Positions 38,685 to 45,403 of a DNA stretch of 64,000 bases are shown here, piece after piece. The stretch's first letter is position 1. Each line of letters starts with the position of its first letter. Made by a program: the position numbers and the translations under genes. Below the pieces are notes generated by a model. That model worked only from the letters and a program-made list of their open reading frames with translations, was not told the origin of the DNA and did no database searches. Source of the stretch: Sphingobacterium siyangense (lineage in GTDB: Bacteria; Bacteroidota; Bacteroidia; Sphingobacteriales; Sphingobacteriaceae); the NCBI RefSeq assembly GCF_007830445.1, contig NZ_VLKR01000030.1, forward strand, positions 1 through 64,000, written 5' to 3'.

Positions 38685-38755
38685 ACGGGCATAGTTTAAA
38701 GGTAGAACGAAGGTCTCCAAAACCTTTGGTCTGGGTTCGAGTCCTGGTGCCCGTG
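38685..38755 (+). tRNA. tRNA-Trp (CCA)
   Basis: Acceptor ACGGGCA pairs with TGCCCGT (38748-38754), and discriminator is G. The anticodon arm AAGGT-CTCCAAA-ACCTT gives CCA. The gene is 71 nt long and is followed 23 nt later by secE, an arrangement conserved in many bacteria. Confidence 0.95.
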
Positions 38756-38778
38756 CTTATAAAAACAGATAAACTAAA

Positions 38779-38973
38779 ATGGCAAAAGTACTTGATTTTT
38801 TTAAAGACTCTTATGTAGAGATCACTGAGAAAGTGACTTGGCCTACATGGTCTCAGTTACAAAGTTCAGCTGTTATTGTGCTTGTTGCGTCTCTTCTTAT
38901 TGCATTGGTTGTCTTTGTAATGGATAAAGCTTCAAGCGTAGGGTTAGAATTCTTGTACGGTATTGCTTCTTAA
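38779..38973 (+). CDS. secE: Preprotein translocase subunit SecE
   Basis: A 64-aa short-form SecE: an amphipathic N-terminal helix (FFKDSYVEITEKVTWPTW, with the conserved KVTWP) and one transmembrane helix (about 31-52, VIVLVASLLIALVVFVMD). SecE clamps the SecY channel in the inner membrane. It lies between tRNA-Trp and nusG, 20 nt before the latter. Confidence 0.95.
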   Translation: MAKVLDFFKDSYVEITEKVTWPTWSQLQSSAVIVLVASLLIALVVFVMDKASSVGLEFLYGIAS

Positions 38974-38993
38974 TTTTTCAATCGTATTTATTT

Positions 38994-39539
38994 ATGGCAG
39001 ATCAAGGTTTAAAGTGGTACGTAGTTCGTGCTGTAAGTGGTAAAGAAAAGAAAGTAAAGCAATATATTGATGCCGAAGTTAGCCGTTTAGGTATTGAGCA
39101 CTTGATTCCTCAGGTGTTGATTCCAATGGAAAAATACTACTTGATGCGCGATGGTAAGAAAGTTGCTAAAGAACGTAACTACTATCCTGGTTATGTTTTA
39201 TTAGAAGCAGCTCTTGACGGTGAGTTAGAGCACATCATCAAAAATATCAATAGTGTAATTGGTTTCTTGGGCGATAAAGCTGGTAACGCGGTTCCTTTGC
39301 GCCAAGCAGAAGTAAATCGTATCCTAGGTAAAGTGGATGAAATGGCCGAGCAAGGTGAAACCATTAACGTTCCTTACTATGTGGGTGAAACAGTGAAAGT
39401 CAACGACGGTCCTTTCAACGGATTTACCGGAGAAATCGAAGAAGTCCACGAAGATAAAAAGAAATTAATCGTGATGGTGAAAGTCTTCGGTCGTAAGACG
39501 CCACTTGAACTAAACTACATGCAAGTAGAAAAAGAGTAA
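38994..39539 (+). CDS. nusG: Transcription termination/antitermination factor NusG
   Basis: A 181-aa protein. The NGN domain (WYVVRAVSGKEKKVKQYI at the start, RNYYPGYVLLEA at about 62-73) binds RNA polymerase. The C-terminal KOW domain (VKVNDGPFNGFTGEIEEV) binds NusE or Rho. In most relatives rplK follows directly; here the next ribosomal gene is 21 kb away. Confidence 0.97.
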   Translation: MADQGLKWYVVRAVSGKEKKVKQYIDAEVSRLGIEHLIPQVLIPMEKYYLMRDGKKVAKERNYYPGYVLLEAALDGELEHIIKNINSVIGFLGDKAGNAVPLRQAEVNRILGKVDEMAEQGETINVPYYVGETVKVNDGPFNGFTGEIEEVHEDKKKLIVMVKVFGRKTPLELNYMQVEKE

Positions 39540-39560
39540 GATTAGTAATTAACGATAGAG

Positions 39561-39595
39561 AAAAGCTTTTCATGAAAATTGGAAGGCTTTTTTTG
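39561..39595 (+). terminator. Probable terminator after nusG
   Basis: AAAAGC (39561-39566) pairs with GCTTTT (39586-39591), with inner TTTTC/GAAAA pairing and a run of seven T at 39588-39594. The stem is AT-rich, so efficiency is uncertain. It would separate nusG from the gene island. Confidence 0.5.
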
Positions 39596-39608
39596 TATCT
39601 TACTACAA

Positions 39609-41189
39609 ATGAAAAGGCCAACTATTTATCTATTCGTATTGGTGTATGTGCTGACATTGCTGAGCTGTGCAAATGTCGAGAAGTACAATCGATTTATTGA
39701 AACTCCCCTGGCGGTGGAAGCTATGCAGCAAGACATCAACTATGTTGAGCATAACTTATGGAAAATGCATCCAGACTTGTTTCTATATGTGCGAGAAGAT
39801 CAGTTAAAGGGTAAGTTCGACAGCCTTCGTAGGGCGATCCGCCAGCCATTATTGCCCAATCAGTTTCAGTTGGCATTAGCATCTGTACTGGCTCAAGTTC
39901 GGCAGGGGCATATGACGCTGAGTCCCCTTATTTCCAAATTTGACCCGAAAGGTAAGGATAAAGTCCGTTATCAAAAAAGTAAGGGGCCCTTTTCACAACT
40001 GGGATTTCATTGGCAGGAAAATACACTCTATCTCTCAAAAAATGGAACGTTAGATTCAAGTTTGGTAGCAGGCTCTAAAATTCTTTATATTGAGGGGATA
40101 CAACCACAAAATCTGTACACAAAATATCGTCCAACCTTTACGTCGGACGGCTATAATACGACATTTATCGATCAGGCTTTTGAGCGTTTATTACCGCGGT
40201 ATTACCAATTGGAACTGGGGTATAAAGATTCTATTTCGGTTTTGTTTTCTCGCGCCGATAGTACATATCAGCGGACTGTGGTCAGAAGGTTTGACAGTGT
40301 CGATACAAAGGCTAAATCAGGGATAAGGACCACGGTTGTGAAAAAAGTGAGCCAACCTGATCAGAAGAAAAGTGATCAAAAAAAGCAGCGTAAAATCTTT
40401 GGGTATAATGCCAACCTAAAAAGAATGAGTAAACAGCTCTCTTTCCCTGTTAAAGGCGATAGTAGTGTTGCTTTATTGAAAGTGGTTGACTTTTCGTATG
40501 GACGTCCAAAAGAAGCCTATAGAAGGATTTTTGATCGGCTGGAGCTTAATTCGGTCCAATACCTGATCTTGGATCTTCGTGGCAATTTGGGTGGACGTTT
40601 GTCCGATGTCCGTGAACTATACAGTTACTTAGTGGAAGAGGATAAATTCCAATTTGTTCAGCCGGCAGTTATCAGCTCAAAATTCAACTTGCCGTTTTAT
40701 CAGGTAAAAGGATTGCCGGGCTGGTCTTATCCCATTTTATCACCATTTATTATTCCAAGTGCTGTAGTATCCTGGACAAAGAGCTTTTCCAAAGATGGGA
40801 TAAATTATACCCACCTTACAGGGAGCAAAGTCGAGAAATCAAAAGGCAGTCGCTATCGCGGTGATTTATTTGTATTGATTGATGGCGGTACTTTTTCTGC
40901 TGCGAGTTTAATTGCTACAAATCTAAAAGTTGGGAAGCGGGCTGTGTTTGTGGGCGAGGAGACAGGTGGGGCAGCTAGTGGCACAGTTGCGGGAGTTCTT
41001 CCAGTGCTGAAACTTCCAAACTCCCATCTGCGTTGGCGTTTTGGCCTAATGGATGTCAAACCTTATTATCAAGTAAACGAAGCGGGGCGGGGTGTCATGC
41101 CGGATATTCCTGTCGTGCGGAGTGTTGATGATGTTATCAAGGGGAAAGATCCAGTATTGGATAAGGTGTTGAAGTCTATTAAAAAATAA
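39609..41189 (+). CDS. S41-family (C-terminal processing-like) peptidase lipoprotein
   Basis: From ATG 39609 the protein has 526 aa and starts with a lipoprotein signal (LFVLVYVLTLLSC, lipidated Cys at 20). The S41 domain has the strand VQYLILDLRGNLGG (about 316-329), nucleophile Ser430 in DGGTFSAASL and the conserved GEETGGAASG (about 449-458). S41 serine peptidases cut unfolded or C-terminal protein segments in the periplasm. The frame opens at 39579, but the upstream ten residues would spoil the signal. It is the first gene of the nusG-rplK interval and convergent with the XRE gene. It may be an older neighbour and not part of the peptide island. Confidence 0.88.
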   Translation: MKRPTIYLFVLVYVLTLLSCANVEKYNRFIETPLAVEAMQQDINYVEHNLWKMHPDLFLYVREDQLKGKFDSLRRAIRQPLLPNQFQLALASVLAQVRQGHMTLSPLISKFDPKGKDKVRYQKSKGPFSQLGFHWQENTLYLSKNGTLDSSLVAGSKILYIEGIQPQNLYTKYRPTFTSDGYNTTFIDQAFERLLPRYYQLELGYKDSISVLFSRADSTYQRTVVRRFDSVDTKAKSGIRTTVVKKVSQPDQKKSDQKKQRKIFGYNANLKRMSKQLSFPVKGDSSVALLKVVDFSYGRPKEAYRRIFDRLELNSVQYLILDLRGNLGGRLSDVRELYSYLVEEDKFQFVQPAVISSKFNLPFYQVKGLPGWSYPILSPFIIPSAVVSWTKSFSKDGINYTHLTGSKVEKSKGSRYRGDLFVLIDGGTFSAASLIATNLKVGKRAVFVGEETGGAASGTVAGVLPVLKLPNSHLRWRFGLMDVKPYYQVNEAGRGVMPDIPVVRSVDDVIKGKDPVLDKVLKSIKK

Positions 41190-41209
41190 GGAGAAGTGTA
41201 AGCGGGGGA

Positions 41210-41530
41210 TTAGGCTTTACTTTGAGATCGTTTCCCTTGAAATAAGGCAATTATTTTCTTTAGAACAAGTTTGCTATAATGATAGATTAAGCCAAATATA
41301 TTCTCTCCTGTTATATCGCTAGCCAAAGCAGGTGGTAAAAGTTCATAGATCGTGATACCAAAATAATCCGCTATTTTGTATACCTGCTCTACCTTTAGCT
41401 TCGTCTCATTGCGTTCGATTTTTGAATAGGCAGCCTGTGATATCTCCAAAACGAATGCAACAGCTTCCTGTGATATCCTGAGACTTTCTCTTTTCTGCCT
41501 AATAATTGTTCCGATTTCTTCTCTTGCCAT
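41210..41530 (-). CDS. XRE-family HTH transcription regulator
   Basis: A 106-aa regulator. The Cro/C1-type HTH spans about 5-60 (IGTIIRQKRESLRISQEAVA, ISQAAYSKIERNETKLKVEQ, IADYFGITIYELL), then a basic, partly hydrophobic tail (GLIYHYSKLVLKKIIALFQG). The tail could dimerise or touch the membrane. It is divergent from the first leader-peptide gene. Its upstream sequence has the AACTTGAAGTT palindrome and the 23-nt spacing shared by the island promoters, suggesting autoregulation and control of the island. The link to those sites is inference from position and shape. Confidence 0.88.
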   Translation of the reverse strand: MAREEIGTIIRQKRESLRISQEAVAFVLEISQAAYSKIERNETKLKVEQVYKIADYFGITIYELLPPALASDITGENIFGLIYHYSKLVLKKIIALFQGKRSQSKA

Positions 41531-41542
41531 TCTTTAAAAACC

Positions 41543-41585
41543 CAAATTATCGAATGGCCTAATTTAATAAATATAACTTGAAGTT
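41543..41585 (-). promoter_or_regulatory. Palindrome promoter in front of the XRE gene
   Basis: On the minus strand, palindrome AACTTCAAGTT (41585-41575) is followed by TTA in the -33 place, exactly 23 nt, then ATAATTTG (41550-41543). Spacing is identical to the island promoters, while both boxes are weaker matches. The leader to ATG 41530 is about 12 nt. Confidence 0.5.
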
Positions 41586-41613
41586 GTGAAGTTTTTCGAT
41601 GTTAAAACTTCTA

Positions 41614-41668
41614 GTTATAGTCTATAACCCTAGGTTGTGGTAGCTCAGCCTCTTTTCCATGAATTTTG
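41614..41668 (+). promoter_or_regulatory. Island promoter P1 (leader peptide 41692)
   Basis: AACCCTAGGTT at 41626-41636 overlaps -33 TTG (41635-41637). After 23 nt comes GAATTTTG at 41661-41668. A second perfect palindrome, GTTATAG-T-CTATAAC (41614-41628), overlaps the left arm and is not present at the other island promoters. Confidence 0.6.
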
Positions 41669-41691
41669 ATAAAAATAAATATTGAGATATC

Positions 41692-41829
41692 ATGGAAAAG
41701 AAATTAAAAGAAATTAATGTTAGCGAGTTGGATGCAAATGAAGTGTTGGAGATTGAAGGAGGATCGGAGCGGGAGGGTGAGAAAAATACAAATTGGTTAG
41801 AATCCATATGGAATTATCTTAAACCTTAA
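41692..41829 (+). CDS. Double-glycine leader peptide 1 (bacteriocin-like precursor)
   Basis: A 45-aa peptide. The leader, residues 1-24, contains NVSELDANEVLEIEGG, the hydrophobic-x-E-L/M-D-A-x-E pattern ending in GG that C39 peptidase transporters cut. The predicted core is 21 aa, charged at first and ending NTNWLESIWNYLKP, without cysteines. It has its own palindrome promoter (P1). The stop codon region overlaps by 4 bp the stop of the convergent rhomboid-like gene. The matching transporter is encoded at 49201-51363. It could be a bacteriocin or a signalling peptide; core activity is unknown. Confidence 0.8.
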   Translation: MEKKLKEINVSELDANEVLEIEGGSEREGEKNTNWLESIWNYLKP

Positions 41830-42467
41830 AATGCGTCTTTCAATTCGATAGCATAGGGGCTCATAATTAGTGCTAATATGGAGCCAAGAACAAATGCGAC
41901 CAAGTGTAAGGATCTATTTATTTTGGATATTTTGATGAGGGAAAGTAGTACTGATGTTAGTAAAGCATATATCCAATAGTGCGTTGAATTATGAATCCAT
42001 GGAATGAATAAATGATTCATTTTTTGCAAAGGGAAAAATAGTCCAGAAAAACCGAATAGTCCAAAGGAAAGGCCAGATGAACCCACAGCGGTAAATGTGA
42101 AGTCTTTCTTTTTAAAAAGTGTTTGGATGAGATTTGGTAGGATTATAAGAAGGAGAAAAATAAATATGGTAAAGACGTAAGCAATAGTAATTCCGTGTGC
42201 TTGATTTAAGACAGCACACATATCATACCCTAATCCAAAAATTACAATACAATTAAACAAGAGGTGAATCCAGTTGCGATGAATCAAAGCCGAGGTAAGC
42301 AAAGTATGAATACGCTTACCTCTTGCTATTTCGTAGGGGTGCAGGATCAGTGCATGGAAAAACGATTTATTATAAAATCCAATGATGCTGCATACCAATA
42401 TAATCGGTACGACAATATAGGAATAGGGGGATTCGGCGAAAGTTGGGAATATATCAAAGAATTTCAT
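41826..42467 (-). CDS. Rhomboid-family intramembrane protease
   Basis: A 213-aa, six-helix membrane protein. HRNWIHLLFN (63-72) carries the conserved HxxxN. GSSG at 129-132 contains the expected nucleophile Ser131 and is followed by LSFGLFGF. His188 in SLHLVAFVLG completes the dyad. Rhomboids cut transmembrane segments; in quorum systems such as Providencia AarA they activate exporters. It is convergent with leader peptide 1, overlapping by 4 bp, and divergent from the Cx6C peptide operon. Codon use is AT-rich compared with nusG. Catalytic residues are present, so activity is plausible; the substrate is unknown. Confidence 0.82.
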   Translation of the reverse strand: MKFFDIFPTFAESPYSYIVVPIILVCSIIGFYNKSFFHALILHPYEIARGKRIHTLLTSALIHRNWIHLLFNCIVIFGLGYDMCAVLNQAHGITIAYVFTIFIFLLLIILPNLIQTLFKKKDFTFTAVGSSGLSFGLFGFSGLFFPLQKMNHLFIPWIHNSTHYWIYALLTSVLLSLIKISKINRSLHLVAFVLGSILALIMSPYAIELKDAF

Positions 42468-42514
42468 TAAACACTATTAATTTGCGTTGTAAGTTAATTA
42501 ATAAATTTTAAAAT

Positions 42515-42559
42515 ACAACCTCAGGTTGTGGTGGATGTAATGGGTAATGCCCAAATTTG
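42515..42559 (+). promoter_or_regulatory. Island promoter P2 (Cx6C peptide operon)
   Basis: Perfect 15-bp palindrome ACAACCTCAGGTTGT at 42515-42529 overlaps -33 TTG (42526-42528). After 23 nt comes CAAATTTG at 42552-42559. The rhomboid gene starts 47 nt to the left on the other strand, so the same site could influence it. Confidence 0.7.
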
Positions 42560-42634
42560 TATCGTTGATCAACAGAAGCAGTTGCCGAAAAAGCTTTAAA
42601 ATAGAGTAGGATTCAATAAATAATTTCTAATTTT

Positions 42635-42865
42635 ATGAAAACAGTGAAAAAAAATTCTCTTGCCTTATTGGCGGTAATATTTACTCTTGTAGGTATTTCT
42701 AAGATTGATTTGGTGAAAGCATCAAATGCAGGCGTGAAAGTATGTCCTGGTGATGGCAAAGGTTGCGTTCTTTGGGGTGCAATTGAAAAAGGCGACGGTA
42801 GTGGCTTTATTGAAATTGGAAAGGACGACGAATCTCAGGATACACCAGCTGAACCAGGAGCCTAA
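42635..42865 (+). CDS. Secreted Cx6C mini-protein A
   Basis: A 76-aa protein. A basic N-terminus (MKTVKKNS) and hydrophobic signal (about 9-24) precede a mature part with VCPGDGKGCVLWG, whose cysteines C37 and C44 could form a disulfide. A Gly-rich segment and an acidic tail (DDESQDTPAEPG) follow. It is the first gene after promoter P2 and clearly paralogous to the next gene. The size and the position before a propeller-like lipoprotein recall NVEALA-type peptides of Bacteroides, but the sequence motif differs, so no family is assigned. Probably an abundant exported peptide; function unknown. Confidence 0.82.
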   Translation: MKTVKKNSLALLAVIFTLVGISKIDLVKASNAGVKVCPGDGKGCVLWGAIEKGDGSGFIEIGKDDESQDTPAEPGA

Positions 42866-42883
42866 CTCTATTTTATAACAAGT

Positions 42884-42904
42884 CTTGTAGCTAAGGGCTA
42901 CAAG
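42884..42904 (+). terminator. Hairpin between the twin Cx6C genes
   Basis: CTTGTAGC (42884-42891), loop TAAGG, GCTACAAG (42897-42904): a perfect 8-bp stem in the 65-nt gap. With no immediate T run it fits a processing or stability element, or partial attenuation favouring the first peptide. Confidence 0.45.
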
Positions 42905-42930
42905 GCTGTATTTAATTTAAGCTATTTTTT

Positions 42931-43176
42931 ATGAAAATTATTTTAGTGAAAACTATAAGCACATTATGTGTTATGGTATGTGTATTTTTGTCTATGCATT
43001 CCTATGCGGGTACAAACGAGAAAGACCATGCTTCTACCTCCAATGGTGTTAGAATCTGTCCAGGAAGTGGATCTTCTTGTATTCTGTGGGGTTTGGTTTA
43101 TAAAGGTTCTGATAATTCTCATGTTGAACCAATGCCAGATGAGGAATCCCAACCAACACCCTCAGACAATCAGTAA
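42931..43176 (+). CDS. Secreted Cx6C mini-protein B
   Basis: An 81-aa paralogue of the preceding protein. It has signal peptide (TLCVMVCVFLSMHSYA), then ICPGSGSSCILWG with C43 and C50 at the same six-residue spacing, a KG step and an acidic tail (PDEESQPTPSDNQ). The conserved frame between the two is G-V-K/R-V/I-CPG-x-G-x2-C-V/I-LWG and D/E-ESQ-x-TP; the rest has diverged, so the pair is not a recent duplication. It lies 24 nt before the lipoprotein gene, in one operon. Confidence 0.82.
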   Translation: MKIILVKTISTLCVMVCVFLSMHSYAGTNEKDHASTSNGVRICPGSGSSCILWGLVYKGSDNSHVEPMPDEESQPTPSDNQ

Positions 43177-43200
43177 AATTTAAGTATATAAATTCATCTA

Positions 43201-44265
43201 ATGAAAATCCAATTGTTAATACCAAGTTTAGTGTTGTTGATTTCCTGTGGTTTAAAATCACCAAGCAGCTTCAATGCACTAGAAAAGCGAAATATTGTTG
43301 TTTGTGATGCACTTCAAATTGAAGGAAAGACCATCTACGGTGATTTGCAAAATGATTTGGAGGCTGTACCTTATACTAAATCATTAAAACCTGCAGATTT
43401 TGGTGATAAACTATATCAAATAGCAAGTTCCAGTGTGGAACGGTATTATCTCAAAGAGAGTAATCAACAAGTTCATTATTGGGATGTTGCTAATCTTGAA
43501 CATCATACGATGGACCTATCAAAAAAATATCCCTTTGGATTGGTTATAGGACAAGATGAACATAGTATATATTTCTATAATTCATCTACAAAAGGAAAAA
43601 GTTTTGGTACGTATAACTTGGTTTCTGAAAAATGGAATATTGTCAATTTTGATGGATATACTGTAATTAGTACAGCCAAGCTCAGCAAGAAACCAGATGT
43701 TTTGCTATCCACAGGAGTAAAGGATGAAAAATTGGGTTTTTACCTTATTGATACCTTGCAACAAACTCAAACATTGATAAAAGCAATTGAGACTAAAGAT
43801 CCCGTTAATGGAGACCCTGGTGTCTATGGTGGTAAATTTTATGTATTCCAAGATCGTATACTGTATGTGTTCGATAATCGATCAAGCTTTTATGAATTTG
43901 ATCAAGACGGAAGATTTGTTCGTGAAATTACCACTATAGATACCTTTGATTTTAAGGGGAAGTCCAATAAGGCATACAATATACAGCTGGAAGGGTTGTA
44001 TAAAGGTCTAGAAATCTTTGACAATATTTTGTATGTACGGACAAATATTATCAGTACTAAAAATAGTTATATACTTTATGATCGGTATGATCTCGTGGAA
44101 GGAAAATATAAAGATAGCTTTAAGCTCAATTTTGATTTTGATATCAGTCAATATTCTTATCCCATCTTCACCAATCATTTAACGGCTGATAAGTTTAGCT
44201 TAATATTTGGGGATAAATATAGGTCTGGTCGTTATGCCAAGATTACGTTATTTTTCAAAAAATAA
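43201..44265 (+). CDS. Lipoprotein, probable six-bladed propeller-like
   Basis: A 354-aa protein with lipoprotein signal (IPSLVLLISC, Cys16). The mature part is beta-rich, with repeating aromatic and Asp/Lys-rich strands (e.g. YLIDTLQQ, LYVFDNRSSFYEFDQDGRF, ILYDRYDLVEGKYKDSF) spaced as in TolB/NHL-like propellers of Bacteroidota. No catalytic motif is visible. Its place next to small exported peptides suggests a surface or periplasmic binding protein for them. The propeller assignment is by pattern only. Confidence 0.7.
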   Translation: MKIQLLIPSLVLLISCGLKSPSSFNALEKRNIVVCDALQIEGKTIYGDLQNDLEAVPYTKSLKPADFGDKLYQIASSSVERYYLKESNQQVHYWDVANLEHHTMDLSKKYPFGLVIGQDEHSIYFYNSSTKGKSFGTYNLVSEKWNIVNFDGYTVISTAKLSKKPDVLLSTGVKDEKLGFYLIDTLQQTQTLIKAIETKDPVNGDPGVYGGKFYVFQDRILYVFDNRSSFYEFDQDGRFVREITTIDTFDFKGKSNKAYNIQLEGLYKGLEIFDNILYVRTNIISTKNSYILYDRYDLVEGKYKDSFKLNFDFDISQYSYPIFTNHLTADKFSLIFGDKYRSGRYAKITLFFKK

Positions 44266-44269
44266 CTTT

Positions 44270-44710
44270 ATGAAAAGATATCTTTTATATTTTATTGTAT
44301 CGGTTATACAATTTGGGCTTTTTGTGTTACTCATGATTTCTGTATATCAAAAGATTAAAAATTTTGAAACTTTCATGGATACATTAGTTGGAACTAATTT
44401 GTTTTATGTAAATTCCGTGAAGTATTTTGCGATAGCTGTGATCGTTGCGGAGTTGATTGTTGCTTTCTTCTTATTGGCCTATCGAAAAATAGGATTTTAT
44501 TTGACTATTCTTCTTTTTTCAGTTTATACCCTCTATATTATTATATTAGAATTATACTATTTTTATCCTTCCTGCGGCTGTGGTGGTATTATGGCGCAAT
44601 TACCATTCAAGGAACATTTAACTCTTAATCTTATTTATATAATTTTGGCTGCGATTAGTATTCTATTCGTGAGAAAATCAACATATGAAAAAAATATTGT
44701 TATCGTTTAG
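44270..44710 (+). CDS. MauE/DoxX-like four-helix membrane protein
   Basis: A 146-aa integral membrane protein with four helices (about 3-24, 50-68, 76-96 and 119-136). PSCGCGGIM sits before the last helix, the cysteine pattern of Bacteroidota MauE/DoxX-type proteins that handle thiol redox for exported proteins. The start at 44270 is chosen because the frame's earlier start (44207) lies inside the lipoprotein gene and adds a non-membrane segment. The gene overlaps the next by 26 bp, implying coupled translation. A role in disulfide formation of the Cx6C peptides is an attractive inference. Confidence 0.75.
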   Translation: MKRYLLYFIVSVIQFGLFVLLMISVYQKIKNFETFMDTLVGTNLFYVNSVKYFAIAVIVAELIVAFFLLAYRKIGFYLTILLFSVYTLYIIILELYYFYPSCGCGGIMAQLPFKEHLTLNLIYIILAAISILFVRKSTYEKNIVIV

Positions 44711-45395
44711 TTTTTGTATATATGCGTTACTTTGTGTTGCGCAAAATCAATATAAGATTACCTATAAAGGAACATTGCTTTCCTCTTCTCTCAATGCGAG
44801 ATTGGAGCAAGAAGTAAATGATCCAGTGTTTTTGCAAGGATATAAAGATTTGATTGAGGGTTTCGAAGTGCAATATGCATTGTATGTTGATGTATCCAAG
44901 GGGAGATCAATCCTCTTGGAACAGAAAGAAATTGGATTGGATGGTCCTCCCCCATTCAAACATTTATTCTCTTTTTATGATCAGGCCGGTAACCTATATT
45001 TTGAAGATCTATTCCGCGGTAAGCAATTTAAGGTGCGAGACTCGCCAGCAGTATTACAATGGGATGTAAAACAGGAAATAATGAAAGTTGGCAATTTTAA
45101 TTGCCGTAAAGCAGTCCTTAAGAATGATCCTTTCAATACCGTAGTATGGTTTTGTGAAGATTATCCGATTAGTTTTGGACCCTATATCGGAGCTAAACTT
45201 CCGGGTTTGGCAGTTTTGTTGGAGAATGATTACTATGTTATCAAAATCGATAAAATAACAAAAGAGGCATTTTCCAAGAATATCGAAAATCAAATGAATG
45301 CAGCTCAGAAAAAGACTGGTATTTCTTACGCCAAGTATAGAGAACAGGTAGCCCCTTTGCTAAAAAAGATGAAAACTGAAAATATTATTGATTAG
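44685..45395 (+). CDS. GLPGLI-family secreted protein
   Basis: A 236-aa protein with signal peptide (LLSFSFCIYALLCVAQ). The family's central features are present: YKITYKG near the N-terminus, CRKA followed by VVWFCEDYPISFGPY, and the eponymous motif as AKLPGLAVLLEN (about 171-182), with K replacing the first G of GLPGLI. GLPGLI proteins are periplasmic and often encoded beside a CarboxypepD-like/TonB-type barrel, as here (next gene, 8 nt on). Molecular role unknown. Confidence 0.88.
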   Translation: MKKILLSFSFCIYALLCVAQNQYKITYKGTLLSSSLNARLEQEVNDPVFLQGYKDLIEGFEVQYALYVDVSKGRSILLEQKEIGLDGPPPFKHLFSFYDQAGNLYFEDLFRGKQFKVRDSPAVLQWDVKQEIMKVGNFNCRKAVLKNDPFNTVVWFCEDYPISFGPYIGAKLPGLAVLLENDYYVIKIDKITKEAFSKNIENQMNAAQKKTGISYAKYREQVAPLLKKMKTENIID

Positions 45396-45403
45396 GACAA
45401 CAA

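Noticed and set aside
42264-42470. 68-aa plus-strand frame opposite the rhomboid gene
   Set aside because: The opposite strand encodes a protein with conserved rhomboid motifs; this frame is a shadow.
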